Below are positions 1 to 8,186 of a DNA stretch of 64,000 nt, in pieces. Where the stretch lies: positions 1 through 64,000 of the forward strand of contig MDLF01000041.1 of assembly GCA_001730095.1 (NCBI GenBank), written 5' to 3'. Numbering within the stretch: position 1 is the first letter of the stretch; each line of letters starts with the position of its first letter. Under the pieces are notes generated by a model, which was given only the letters and a program-made list of their open reading frames with translations, was not told where the DNA came from and did no database searches. A program made the position numbers and the translations under genes. This DNA comes from Rhodobacteraceae bacterium (ex Bugula neritina AB1). Lineage in GTDB: Bacteria > Pseudomonadota > Alphaproteobacteria > Rhodobacterales > Rhodobacteraceae.

Positions 1-217
1 CGAGGTTCTCCTTGTTCTTCGACAGCCCGCCATAGCTGATGTTCAGCGTGAACTCTCCGCCGGTCTTTTCACTGACTAGCTCAGCCAGTTTCTCCACATG
101 TTCAGTAAAGGCGCGGCGTTTGCCCCACAGCGAAACGTTCCATTCGGTGGCGGCGGCCTCGCCTACCATTGCAATGCCAGCGGTCGCCGCAACAGCGGCA
201 GTCAGAAATCTGTTCAT
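1..217 (-). CDS. TRAP transporter substrate-binding protein, DctP-type (5' part only)
   Basis: Only the first 72 codons are present; the gene continues past the left edge. The ATG at 217 is preceded by GGGAGAG at a good distance. The product opens with a short Sec signal peptide (MNRFLTAAVAATAG, cleavage expected after the AAA near residue 23), followed by TEWNVSLWGKRR and then EKLAELVSEKTGGEF. The phrase about the substrate-gathering lobe (EKLAELVSEKTGGEF) is typical of DctP-family periplasmic receptors of TRAP transporters, which feed organic acids to a DctQM membrane pair. The partner permeases would lie outside the window. The substrate cannot be told from this fragment; neighbouring acetate genes make a carboxylate plausible, which is inference only. 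Confidence 0.75.
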   Translation of the reverse strand, partial: MNRFLTAAVAATAGIAMVGEAAATEWNVSLWGKRRAFTEHVEKLAELVSEKTGGEFTLNISYGGLSKNKENL

Positions 218-473
218 GATGTAACTCTCCCGAAATGCGCCCTTTTTGGCCCGGCGACGGGCCGACGGTGCGCTTGCGGTCAGGCTAGCCGCACATCGCC
301 GTTCTGCCAAGCCCAAGCCGGAAAGTTGACGCAGCGACTCGGAGAGAGGCCGGAGCGCGGAATTTGCAGACGGCAGTACAAAATGCCGCAGGCCGAACAC
401 CACCCGCCCCTGCGGCAGGACGCCGCCCCGACGCCAATCCCGGCTGATGCGAGCGCAAACACGCCTCGATAGA

Positions 474-487
474 ATTTACAGATAAAC
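474..487 (+). promoter_or_regulatory. Copy 1 of repeated motif ATTTACAGATAAAC (putative acs operator)
   Basis: This 14-mer is repeated without change at 559-572, 85 bp downstream. A close variant (TTTACAGATCACC) lies upstream of scfR at 32653-32665. In an otherwise GC-rich genome an exact repeat of this AT-rich word in one promoter region suggests a regulator binding site. ScfR is a candidate binder by inference; family members PccR and RamB bind TTTGCAAA-type half sites. Confidence 0.45.
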
Positions 488-558
488 CTATGAAAACCCG
501 ATATAGCATACACTTGCGACAACATATGTTTACAAAATACGCCGATTGTAAGAAATTC

Positions 559-572
559 ATTTACAGATAAAC
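559..572 (+). promoter_or_regulatory. Copy 2 of repeated motif ATTTACAGATAAAC (putative acs operator)
   Basis: Identical to the copy at 474-487 and about 130 bp upstream of the acs start codon. The two copies are direct repeats, 85 bp apart, which is close to eight helical turns and would allow a looped or cooperative complex on one DNA face. This is inference from spacing only. Confidence 0.45.
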
Positions 573-702
573 TCTTTGAAATCGGCGTTTTATTCACAAA
601 TTTTCAAACAGCGGTATTATCGGCGCCCAGGAGGAAACGGTTTGACAGCCGCAGCACAGCGTTGTCGTTTGTCTTGCCAATAAAATTCTGGGAGGAAACC
701 GA

Positions 703-2664
703 ATGAACGCGTTGCACGCAGACGCTGTCTATCCGCCGTCGGATGAAACCGTTGCCCGCGCGCATGTGAATGCCGCCAAATATCAGGAAATGTATGAAGC
801 CTCGCTGTCCGATCCCGAAGGGTTCTGGGGCGAACAGGGCAAACGCATCGACTGGATCAAACCCTTCACCCAGGTGAAGGATGTGAACTACAGCTTTGGC
901 AATGTCTCGATCAACTGGTACGGCGACGGCACCCTGAACGTGTCTGCCAATTGCATCGACCGCCATCTGGAAACCCGCGGCGACCAGACCGCGATCATCT
1001 GGGAGCCGGACAGCCCGCAGGACGAGGCGCAGCATATCTCCTATAGGGAGCTGCACCGCCGCACCTGCCGGATGGCCAACATTCTGGAAAGCATGGGTGT
1101 GCGCAAGGGCGACCGGGTGGTGATCTATCTGCCGATGATCCCCGAAGCGGCCTATGCCATGCTGGCCTGCGCCCGTATCGGCGCCATTCATTCCATCGTC
1201 TTTGCCGGCTTCTCCCCCGACGCGCTGGCGGCCCGTATCAACGGCTGCGACGCCAAGGTGCTGATCACCGCAGATGAGGCCCCGCGCGGCGGCCGCAACA
1301 CGCCGCTGAAATCCAATGCCGACGCCGCCCTGCTGCACACCAAAGACACGGTGAAATGCCTGGTTGTGAAACGCACCGGCGGCCAGACCACCTGGGTCGA
1401 CGGGCGCGACCATGACTACAACGAGATGGCGCTGGAAGCCGATGACTATTGCGCCCCGGCCGAAATGAACGCCGAAGATCCGCTGTTCATCCTCTATACC
1501 TCAGGCTCCACCGGCCAGCCCAAAGGCGTGGTGCATACCACCGGCGGTTATATCACCTATGCCGCGATGACCCATGAGATCACCTTTGATTACCACGATG
1601 GCGACATCTACTGGTGTACAGCGGACGTGGGCTGGGTCACCGGCCACAGCTATATCGTCTATGGTCCTCTGGCCAATGGCGCCACCACGTTGATGTTCGA
1701 AGGCGTGCCGACCTACCCGGATGCCAGCCGGTTCTGGCAGGTCTGCGAAAAGCACAAGGTGAACCAGTTCTACACCGCCCCCACCGCGCTGCGCGCATTG
1801 ATGGGCCAGGGCAACGACTGGGTCGAGACATGCGATCTGTCCTCGTTGCGCACCCTGGGCACCGTGGGTGAACCGATCAACCCCGAGGCGTGGAACTGGT
1901 ACAACGAGCTTGTCGGCGGCGGCAAATGCCCGATAGTCGACACCTGGTGGCAGACCGAAACCGGCGGCCATCTGATGACCCCTCTGCCGGGCGCTCATGC
2001 GATGAAACCGGGTGCCGCGATGAAGCCGTTCTTCGGCATCCAGCCAGTGGTTCTGGACCCGGCAAGCGGTGTCGAGATCGAAGGCAACGGCGTCGAGGGC
2101 GTCCTGTGCATCAAGGACAGCTGGCCGGGCCAGATGCGCACCGTCTGGGGCGATCATGAACGGTTCGAGAAAACCTATTTCTCCGACTACAAGGGGTACT
2201 ACTTCACCGGGGACGGCTGCCGCCGCGACGCCGACGGTGATTACTGGATCACCGGCCGCGTCGATGATGTGATCAACGTCTCTGGTCACCGCATGGGCAC
2301 GGCTGAAGTCGAAAGCGCGCTGGTGGCCCATGCCGCCGTGGCCGAGGCCGCCGTGGTGGGTTACCCGCATGACATCAAGGGCCAGGGCATCTACTGCTAT
2401 GTCACCCTGATGAACGACCGCGACCCCTCGGACGAGCTGCTGAAGGAGCTGCGCACCTGGGTGCGCACCGAGATCGGCCCGATTGCCTCGCCCGATGTGA
2501 TCCAATGGGCGCCCGGCCTGCCGAAAACCCGCTCTGGCAAGATCATGCGCCGCATCCTGCGCAAAATCGCCGAGAACGACTTTGGCTCGCTGGGCGACAC
2601 GTCGACCCTGGCCGATCCGTCGGTGGTCGAAGACCTGATCGAAAACCGCGCAAACAAGGGGTGA
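703..2664 (+). CDS. acs: Acetyl-CoA synthetase (AMP-forming acetate--CoA ligase)
   Basis: This 653-residue protein activates acetate with ATP and CoA, giving acetyl-CoA, AMP and pyrophosphate in the cytoplasm. The start is fixed by GGGAGGAAAC just upstream. The ANL-superfamily phosphate loop [11 protein letters not shown] lies near residue 267, the TWWQTETGG motif near 412, and the C-terminal [11 protein letters not shown] carries the catalytic lysine (about K613) that protein acetyltransferases modify in this family. Length is normal for Acs. It is the first gene of a block with adenylate kinase 7 bp downstream and a two-part symporter behind, so the cell can import acetate, activate it and recycle the AMP. 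Repeated motifs in the upstream region suggest tight transcriptional control. Propionate may also be accepted. Confidence 0.96.
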   Translation: MNALHADAVYPPSDETVARAHVNAAKYQEMYEASLSDPEGFWGEQGKRIDWIKPFTQVKDVNYSFGNVSINWYGDGTLNVSANCIDRHLETRGDQTAIIWEPDSPQDEAQHISYRELHRRTCRMANILESMGVRKGDRVVIYLPMIPEAAYAMLACARIGAIHSIVFAGFSPDALAARINGCDAKVLITADEAPRGGRNTPLKSNADAALLHTKDTVKCLVVKRTGGQTTWVDGRDHDYNEMALEADDYCAPAEMNAEDPLFILYTSGSTGQPKGVVHTTGGYITYAAMTHEITFDYHDGDIYWCTADVGWVTGHSYIVYGPLANGATTLMFEGVPTYPDASRFWQVCEKHKVNQFYTAPTALRALMGQGNDWVETCDLSSLRTLGTVGEPINPEAWNWYNELVGGGKCPIVDTWWQTETGGHLMTPLPGAHAMKPGAAMKPFFGIQPVVLDPASGVEIEGNGVEGVLCIKDSWPGQMRTVWGDHERFEKTYFSDYKGYYFTGDGCRRDADGDYWITGRVDDVINVSGHRMGTAEVESALVAHAAVAEAAVVGYPHDIKGQGIYCYVTLMNDRDPSDELLKELRTWVRTEIGPIASPDVIQWAPGLPKTRSGKIMRRILRKIAENDFGSLGDTSTLADPSVVEDLIENRANKG

Positions 2665-2671
2665 TGAACAC

Positions 2672-3355
2672 ATGAATATGGCAGTACTCACCCGTCCCGC
2701 CGTGCTGATCCTGCTGGGGCCTCCGGGCGCCGGCAAAGGCACCCAGGCGCGGATGCTGGAGGAAAAGTTCGGCTTTGTGCAGCTGTCCACCGGCGACCTG
2801 CTGCGCCAAGCGGTGGCCGCTGGCACACCTGCGGGATTGGCAGCCAAGGCAGTGATGGAAGCAGGCCAGCTGGTCAGCGACGAGATCGTGATCAACATCC
2901 TGCGCGACCGCCTGACAGAAGCTGATTGCACCAAAGGTGTAATCCTTGATGGCTTTCCGCGCACCACTGTGCAGGCTGAAGCGCTGGATGATCTGCTGGC
3001 AGAGACCGGTCAGAAGATCAATGCCGCGATCAGCCTTGAGGTGGACGACGCCGCCATGGTTGACCGCATTTCCGGCCGCTACACCTGCGGCGGCTGCGGC
3101 GAAGGCTATCATGACAGCTTCAAGCAGCCTGCCGAGGCCGACAGATGCGACAAATGCGGCGGCACCGAAATGACGCGCCGCGCCGATGACAATGCAGAAA
3201 CCGTTGCCAGCCGGCTGGAGGCCTATCACGCGCAGACCGCGCCGCTGATCAGCTATTACAGCGGCAAAGACGTGCTGAAGACAACAAATGCCATGGGCGA
3301 AATCACCGACATCGCCCAGGACATGGCGGCCATCGTGACCGAAGCCACCAGCTAA
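2672..3355 (+). CDS. adk: Adenylate kinase with zinc-type LID, in the acs operon
   Basis: This 227-residue enzyme interconverts ATP plus AMP with two ADP. The Walker A loop GPPGAGKGT spans residues 16-24, the NMP-binding STGDLLR follows at about 39, and DGFPRT is near 93. The LID carries four cysteines (C139, C142, C159, C162) in a CxxC...CxxC arrangement expected to hold zinc. It starts 7 bp after acs and is most likely co-transcribed. Acs releases AMP, so a dedicated adenylate kinase at this place would return AMP to the ADP pool during rapid acetate use; that role is inference. A second, housekeeping adk (usually in the ribosomal-protein operon) is expected elsewhere in the genome but cannot be seen here. 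Confidence 0.93.
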   Translation: MNMAVLTRPAVLILLGPPGAGKGTQARMLEEKFGFVQLSTGDLLRQAVAAGTPAGLAAKAVMEAGQLVSDEIVINILRDRLTEADCTKGVILDGFPRTTVQAEALDDLLAETGQKINAAISLEVDDAAMVDRISGRYTCGGCGEGYHDSFKQPAEADRCDKCGGTEMTRRADDNAETVASRLEAYHAQTAPLISYYSGKDVLKTTNAMGEITDIAQDMAAIVTEATS

Positions 3356-3543
3356 CGAACAAGAACGGGGCCTGCGCCACACCCGCAGGACCCCGTCCCC
3401 CGGACATTGGAATACCTATCGGCACCGCCCTGGCGGACCGGAGGAGTCATGCCTGCGCGACGTCAACCCGTCGGCAGGCAAACACAGAGAGTCTGCCCGG
3501 CAAACCCCGTCAGGCAGACATGGAGGAAGAAGGAGGAGCCGCC

Positions 3544-3828
3544 ATGGCGGATCAAACCACACATGCGGCACATACCGCCAAAGCCGACAAAGGCTATTGG
3601 GCGGCAAATGTGCGCATCATTCTTGTCAGTCTGGTGATCTGGGCTGTTGTGTCATTCGGCTTTGGCATTCTGCTGCGGCCTGCCCTGTCGGGCATCCGCG
3701 TCGGCGGCAGCGACCTGGGCTTTTGGTTCGCCCAGCAAGGCTCGATCCTGGTGTTCCTGGGGCTGATCTTTTTCTACGCGTTTCGGATGAACAAGCTGGA
3801 CCGCGAATTCGGCGTGGAGGAAGAATAG
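3544..3828 (+). CDS. DUF4212 small subunit of sodium/solute symporter
   Basis: This 94-residue protein has two predicted membrane helices (about residues 20-42 and 58-80) and a short acidic C-terminus ending in FGVEEE. Small DUF4212 proteins are regularly encoded directly before large VC_2705-type sodium/solute symporters and are thought to be their accessory subunit. I chose the ATG at 3544 because AAGGAGGAG stands at a proper distance; a frame-open extension to 3520 would include the ribosome-binding site itself. The stop codon TAG is followed one base later by the ATG of the symporter, so the two are translationally coupled. Confidence 0.88.
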   Translation: MADQTTHAAHTAKADKGYWAANVRIILVSLVIWAVVSFGFGILLRPALSGIRVGGSDLGFWFAQQGSILVFLGLIFFYAFRMNKLDREFGVEEE

Positions 3829-3829
3829 G

Positions 3830-5614
3830 ATGGACCAGTTCACCATCAACCTGGCTTTTGTGGGCGCGAGTTTTGCGCTCTATATCGGCATCGCGATCTG
3901 GGCCCGCGCGGGGTCCACATCTGAATTCTATGCCGCCGGTCGGGGCGTTCATCCCGTGACCAACGGTATGGCCACTGCAGCGGACTGGATGTCAGCGGCG
4001 TCTTTCATCTCGATGGCGGGCCTCATTGCCTTTACCGGCTATGACAATTCCACCTTCCTGATGGGCTGGACCGGCGGCTATGTGCTGCTGGCGCTGCTGC
4101 TGGCGCCCTATCTGCGCAAATTCGGCAAGTTCACCGTGTCCGAGTTCATCGGCGACCGGTTCTATTCCCCGACCGCACGCATCGTCGCTGTGATCTGTCT
4201 GATTGTTGCCTCAACCACCTATGTTATTGGCCAGATGACCGGCGTCGGCGTGGCCTTTGGCCGCTTCCTGGAGGTCTCCAACACCACAGGCCTGCTGATC
4301 GGTGCCTGTGTGGTGTTCGCCTATGCCGTGTTTGGCGGCATGAAGGGCGTGACCTATACCCAGGTTGCACAGTACTGCGTGCTGATCATGGCCTATACCA
4401 TCCCGGCCATCTTCATCTCGCTGCAGCTGACTGGCAACCCGATCCCGGCGCTCGGCCTGTTTGGCGACCACGCTGCATCGGGCGAACCGCTGCTGGCCAA
4501 GCTGGACGCCATTGTCCGCGAACTGGGCTTTAATGAATACACCGCGCATCATTCCGACACTTTCAACATGGTGCTGTTCACCCTGTCGCTGATGATCGGC
4601 ACCGCCGGTCTGCCGCATGTGATCATGCGCTTCTTCACCGTGCCGCGCGTGGCGGACGCCCGCTGGTCGGCCGGCTGGGCGCTGGTGTTCATTGCACTTT
4701 TGTACCTGACCGCCCCGGCAGTTGGTGCCATGGCCCGCCTGAACATCACCGAAATGATGTGGCCCAACGGCGGCATCGACGGCGGCGCCGTGACTGTACA
4801 GCAGATCGAAAACGATCCGCAGTATGACTGGATGGCCACCTGGCAGAAAACCGGCCTTCTGGCCTGGGAAGACAAGAACGGCGATGGCGCAATCCAGTAT
4901 TACAACGACAAGAACGCCGATCTGCAGGCCGTGGCCGAAGCCAACGGCTGGGTCGGCAATGAGCTGACCAAGTTCAACCGCGATATCCTGGTTCTGGCGA
5001 ACCCAGAGATTGCCAACCTGCCGGGCTGGGTGATCGGTCTGGTGGCGGCGGGCGGCCTGGCAGCGGCGCTGTCCACTGCGGCGGGTCTTCTGCTGGCGAT
5101 CTCCTCGGCTGTTAGCCACGACCTGATCAAAGGTTCGATCAACCCGCAGATCTCGGAAAAAGGCGAGCTGTTGTCGGCCCGTATCGCCATGGCTGTGGCC
5201 ATTGCAGTGGCAACCTATCTGGGTCTGAACCCGCCGGGCTTTGCCGCGCAGACCGTGGCGCTGGCCTTTGGACTGGCGGCGGCCTCGATTTTTCCGGCGC
5301 TGATGATGGGCATCTTCACCAAGGTGAACAACAAAGGCGCCGTGGCCGGCATGCTGGCAGGCCTGATCGTGACGCTGGTCTACATCTTCCTGCACAAGGG
5401 CTGGCTGTTCATCCCGGGCACCAACTCCTTTACCGATGCGGACCCGCTGCTGGGCACCGTCAAATCCACCTCCTTCGGTGCGATTGGTGCGATTGTGAAT
5501 TTTGCGGTTGCCTTCATCGTCTCCAAGTCGAGCGAAGCCATCCCGGCCGAGATCGAGGAGCTGGTGGAAAGCGTCCGCATTCCGCGCGGCGCCGGTGCCG
5601 CACAGGACCACTGA
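3830..5614 (+). CDS. Sodium/solute symporter, VC_2705/ActP-like (acetate uptake)
   Basis: This 594-residue polytopic protein of the SSS (SLC5) family has about 13 hydrophobic segments. The N-terminal region shows the conserved GWTGGY and the sodium-site region around residues 60-90. Its place after acs, adk and the DUF4212 subunit makes acetate or another short-chain carboxylate the likely substrate, moved into the cell with Na+. A hydrophilic insert of about 80 residues (about 318-400) contains a loop at residues 348-359 starting DKNGDGAI that fits the EF-hand calcium-loop pattern. A hairpin just after the stop probably ends the transcript. ActP of enterobacteria is the nearest well-known relative; I am sure of the family and less sure of the substrate. 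Confidence 0.9.
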   Translation: MDQFTINLAFVGASFALYIGIAIWARAGSTSEFYAAGRGVHPVTNGMATAADWMSAASFISMAGLIAFTGYDNSTFLMGWTGGYVLLALLLAPYLRKFGKFTVSEFIGDRFYSPTARIVAVICLIVASTTYVIGQMTGVGVAFGRFLEVSNTTGLLIGACVVFAYAVFGGMKGVTYTQVAQYCVLIMAYTIPAIFISLQLTGNPIPALGLFGDHAASGEPLLAKLDAIVRELGFNEYTAHHSDTFNMVLFTLSLMIGTAGLPHVIMRFFTVPRVADARWSAGWALVFIALLYLTAPAVGAMARLNITEMMWPNGGIDGGAVTVQQIENDPQYDWMATWQKTGLLAWEDKNGDGAIQYYNDKNADLQAVAEANGWVGNELTKFNRDILVLANPEIANLPGWVIGLVAAGGLAAALSTAAGLLLAISSAVSHDLIKGSINPQISEKGELLSARIAMAVAIAVATYLGLNPPGFAAQTVALAFGLAAASIFPALMMGIFTKVNNKGAVAGMLAGLIVTLVYIFLHKGWLFIPGTNSFTDADPLLGTVKSTSFGAIGAIVNFAVAFIVSKSSEAIPAEIEELVESVRIPRGAGAAQDH

Positions 5615-5621
5615 CCTCCCA

Positions 5622-5651
5622 TTGGCGGGCCGTTTTGCGACGGCCCGCCAA
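5622..5651 (+). terminator. Hairpin after the symporter gene
   Basis: Perfect 12-bp inverted repeat, TTGGCGGGCCGT at 5622-5633 and its complement at 5640-5651, with a 6-base loop. It starts 8 bases after the symporter stop. There is no T run behind it, so it may be a weak terminator or an mRNA 3' stabiliser that lets some transcription pass to the DUF294 gene. Confidence 0.6.
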
Positions 5652-5725
5652 ATCCCTCCTGGTCCCGTCCGGCTGTCTGGTCGGCGGGGCCGGTTTTCCG
5701 TCATGACTGCTAAGACAGGTTTGCC

Positions 5726-7549
5726 ATGCCGCTTTCCGATGCCGCCCTGATCCGGTTTTTGACTTCGGTCCACCCCTACGACAGCCTGGAGCCTGCGCTG
5801 CTGCAGGACCTTGCTCCGGTCTTTCGGCAAATCAGCATCGTTGCAGATGATCCGGTTTATGCGCTGAACGAAGACCTGCAGGGCCTTTATCTGGTGCATA
5901 GCGGCGAGGTGGAAGTTACCGACGAAAACGGCATTCCGGTTTCAATCCTTGGCCCCCGAAATTCCTTTGGCGAACGGGGCCTGACCCGCGGCGGCCGCGC
6001 GGTGACCTCGGCACGCGCAACTGCGGGCGGCATTCTGCTGCTGCTGCCCAAGGCGGATTTCTACACCCTGATGCAAATGGAGCCGCACGTAGCGCGGTTT
6101 TTCGACCGCCGCCGCCCCGGCAGCTACGACGGCAACAGCCTGGCCACCACCCGCGTCGAGGCCATCATGGCACGTGACCCCGTCACCTGCGCAGGCACCC
6201 AGACCTGCCAAAGCGCCGCGCAGCTGATGCGCAAGCATTTCATCTCCTCGGTTTGCGTCACCGACGCAGGCTGCCTGCAAGGCATCCTCACCACCCGCGA
6301 CCTCACCGGCAGGATCCTGGCTGCAGGCAGGTCTGCGAGTACTCCAGTCAGTGCCGTGATGACGCCGGACCCGCTGACGCTTGCGCCCTCCGCCATCGGC
6401 TCGGACGTTTTGCACATGATGATGGAACATGACATCGGCCATATCCCGGTGACCGAGGGCAGCAGGCTGGTTGGCATCGTCACCCAGACCGACCTTACCC
6501 GTTTTCAGGCCGTAAGCACTGGCGAGATGGTCTCTGCCATCGCCCGCGCCGACACTGCCGTGGAGATGGCCAAGGTGACAGCCGAAATCCCTCGGCTGCT
6601 GGTGCAACTGGTGGCTGGCGGCAACCGGCATGAGGTGGTGACACGGCTGATCAGCGATATTGCCGACACCGCCACCCGCCGCTTGCTGGCGCTGGCAGAG
6701 GAAATCCTGGGGCCGCCTCCTGTCCCCTACCTGTGGCTGGCCTGTGGCTCGCAAGGCAGGCGCGAGCAGACCGGCGTATCCGATCAGGACAACTGCCTGA
6801 TCCTGTCAGACGATCTGGCACCGGGAGATGAGGCCTATTTCGAGCAGCTTGCCGATTTTGTCTGCAGCGGGCTGAACACCTGCGGCTATGTCTTTTGCCC
6901 TGGCGACATGATGGCCACCAATCCCCGCTGGCGGCAGCCGCTGCAGGTCTGGCGCAGCTACTTTCGTGGCAGGATTGCCAAACCCAGCCCCGAAGCGCAG
7001 ATGCTGGCCTCGGTGATGTTCGACCTGCGGCCCATCGGCGGCGACACATCCCTGTTCGCGGACCTGCAACAGGAAACGCTGGCGGCTGCCCGTGCCAACA
7101 CGATCTTCACGGCGCATATGATTGCCAATGCGCTGAAGCACACGCCGCCGCTGGGCCTGTTGCGCGGGCTGGCTGCCATCCGTTCGGGCGAGCATCGCAA
7201 TATGCTGGACATGAAGCACAACGGCGTGGTGCCGGTGGTGGATCTGGGTCGGATCTATGCGCTGCAGGGTGAGCTGACAGAGGTGAACACCCGCGCCCGG
7301 CTGGACGCGGCAGAGGCCGCAGCTGTGCTGAGCCCCTCCGGTGCGCGGGACCTGCTGGACGCCTATGATCTGATCGCCCAGACCCGGCTGGAGCATCAGG
7401 CCGCACAGATCCGCGCAGGGTCTGCACCGGACAATTACCTGGCGCCTTCCAGCCTGTCGGACTTTGAGCGAAGTCATCTGCGCGACGCCTTTGTTGTGGT
7501 AAAGACACTGCAGTCGGCGGTCGGGCACGGCAAGGGCATGCTGAGCTGA
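5726..7549 (+). CDS. cNMP-binding / CBS / DUF294 nucleotidyltransferase-like regulator
   Basis: This 607-residue soluble protein has a cyclic-nucleotide-binding fold at about 15-125, a tandem CBS pair at about 145-265, and a DUF294 domain from about 290 containing GSQGRREQTGVSDQDN at residues 341-356, the GS...D-x-D signature of Pol-beta-type nucleotidyltransferases (GlnD-like). The C-terminal DUF294_C domain fills the rest. Proteins of this build are recurrent neighbours of SSS-type acetate symporters and DnaQ-type exonucleases in proteobacteria. Their activity is not established to my knowledge; sensing of an adenine nucleotide by the CBS pair and transfer of a nucleotide onto a partner is a reasonable hypothesis. 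The GTG/ATG choice is simple: the ATG at 5726 opens the cNMP domain. Confidence 0.88.
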   Translation: MPLSDAALIRFLTSVHPYDSLEPALLQDLAPVFRQISIVADDPVYALNEDLQGLYLVHSGEVEVTDENGIPVSILGPRNSFGERGLTRGGRAVTSARATAGGILLLLPKADFYTLMQMEPHVARFFDRRRPGSYDGNSLATTRVEAIMARDPVTCAGTQTCQSAAQLMRKHFISSVCVTDAGCLQGILTTRDLTGRILAAGRSASTPVSAVMTPDPLTLAPSAIGSDVLHMMMEHDIGHIPVTEGSRLVGIVTQTDLTRFQAVSTGEMVSAIARADTAVEMAKVTAEIPRLLVQLVAGGNRHEVVTRLISDIADTATRRLLALAEEILGPPPVPYLWLACGSQGRREQTGVSDQDNCLILSDDLAPGDEAYFEQLADFVCSGLNTCGYVFCPGDMMATNPRWRQPLQVWRSYFRGRIAKPSPEAQMLASVMFDLRPIGGDTSLFADLQQETLAAARANTIFTAHMIANALKHTPPLGLLRGLAAIRSGEHRNMLDMKHNGVVPVVDLGRIYALQGELTEVNTRARLDAAEAAAVLSPSGARDLLDAYDLIAQTRLEHQAAQIRAGSAPDNYLAPSSLSDFERSHLRDAFVVVKTLQSAVGHGKGMLS

Positions 7550-7581
7550 GAACAGCGCCTGCGAGGAGCCTGAGCGCCTCT

Positions 7582-7619
7582 CTTTCCGGCGGCAAAACCA
7601 TCTGCCAAGCGGCGGAAAG
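7582..7619 (+). terminator. Imperfect hairpin after the DUF294 gene
   Basis: CTTTCCGGCG at 7582-7591 pairs with CGGCGGAAAG at 7610-7619 (9 of 10 bases) around an 18-base loop, and a run GTATTTTT follows at 7623. It sits between DUF294 and the next gene. The following GAGTATTTTT also belongs to the intergenic element described in the findings. Confidence 0.45.
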
Positions 7620-7668
7620 TGAGTATTTTTAGAAAGATGAAATGGCCTGAGGCAGGTTGGGAGAGCGT

Positions 7669-8184
7669 ATGTTTCTGGAACTGATTGCGGTGATTTTTGC
7701 GGGCATTGCCGTGGCGGGCGTGGTGATGCTTCTGAACCGGACGTTCAAAGGCCACCTGCCGCGCTGGTTGGCGCCGGTGGCGGCAGGTCTGGCAATGATC
7801 GGGGTGACAATTGCGTCGGAATACGGCTGGTATTCGCGCACCGTGGCGGGATTGCCCGAGGGTCTGACAGTGACAGAGACAGTGGCGAACCGCAGTTTCT
7901 ACCGCCCTTGGACCTATGCCCTGCCCTATATCGACCGGTTTGCCGCCATCGACGCGGCTACGATGAAAAGCCACGCTGATCACCCGCAGGTGCATCTGGC
8001 CGAACTCTATTTCTTCGGCCGCTGGGCCGCCGTCAGCAAACTGCCGGTCTGGCTGGATTGCGGCAGCGGGCGGCGGGCACTGTCCACCGGTACTGCAGAA
8101 TTCAGTGGCGGGCTGCCGGCAGACCTGAACTGGATCGAACCCGCTGCCGGTGATCCGATCCTGACACATGCTTGCGGGGGATAG
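7669..8184 (+). CDS. Membrane-anchored protein of unknown function in the acetate block
   Basis: This 171-residue protein is not one I recognise. Two hydrophobic helices are predicted at about residues 3-22 and 33-50, followed by an extracytoplasmic-looking globular part rich in Trp and Tyr, with the phrases RSFYRPWTYALPYIDRF and LAELYFFGRWAAV and two cysteines. I chose ATG 7669, with GGGAGAG five bases upstream, over a TTG at 7657 that lies inside that ribosome-binding site. The gene stops 2 bp before the ATG of the exonuclease gene, so the two are surely co-transcribed and perhaps translated together. It stands between DUF294 and the exonuclease, which points to a common role; nothing more can be said. 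Confidence 0.8.
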   Translation: MFLELIAVIFAGIAVAGVVMLLNRTFKGHLPRWLAPVAAGLAMIGVTIASEYGWYSRTVAGLPEGLTVTETVANRSFYRPWTYALPYIDRFAAIDAATMKSHADHPQVHLAELYFFGRWAAVSKLPVWLDCGSGRRALSTGTAEFSGGLPADLNWIEPAAGDPILTHACGG

Positions 8185-8186
8185 CG

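Larger units (their letters stand above)
218..702. promoter_or_regulatory. Intergenic control region between the TRAP receptor and acs
   Basis: This 485-bp stretch separates two divergent genes and I find no convincing gene in it. The part from about 470 to 600 is clearly AT-rich against its surroundings and carries two exact copies of a 14-mer (see 474-487 and 559-572), a related GTTTACAAAA at 528-537 and a partial reverse copy CTTACAATC at 545-553. A strong ribosome-binding site, GGGAGGAAAC, precedes acs. The left part (218-450) is GC-rich and shows nothing I can name. Confidence 0.5.

Noticed and set aside
1501-2967. Long minus-strand open frame opposite acs and adk
   Set aside because: No family likeness and a composition typical of antisense shadow frames; it spans two certain genes on the other strand.
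4211-5899. Long open frame of 562 codons on the minus strand opposite the symporter gene
   Set aside because: It is a mirror of the symporter's GC-rich codons: rich in His, Gln, Arg and Gly, no recognisable domain and no ribosome-binding site. The plus-strand gene is certain.
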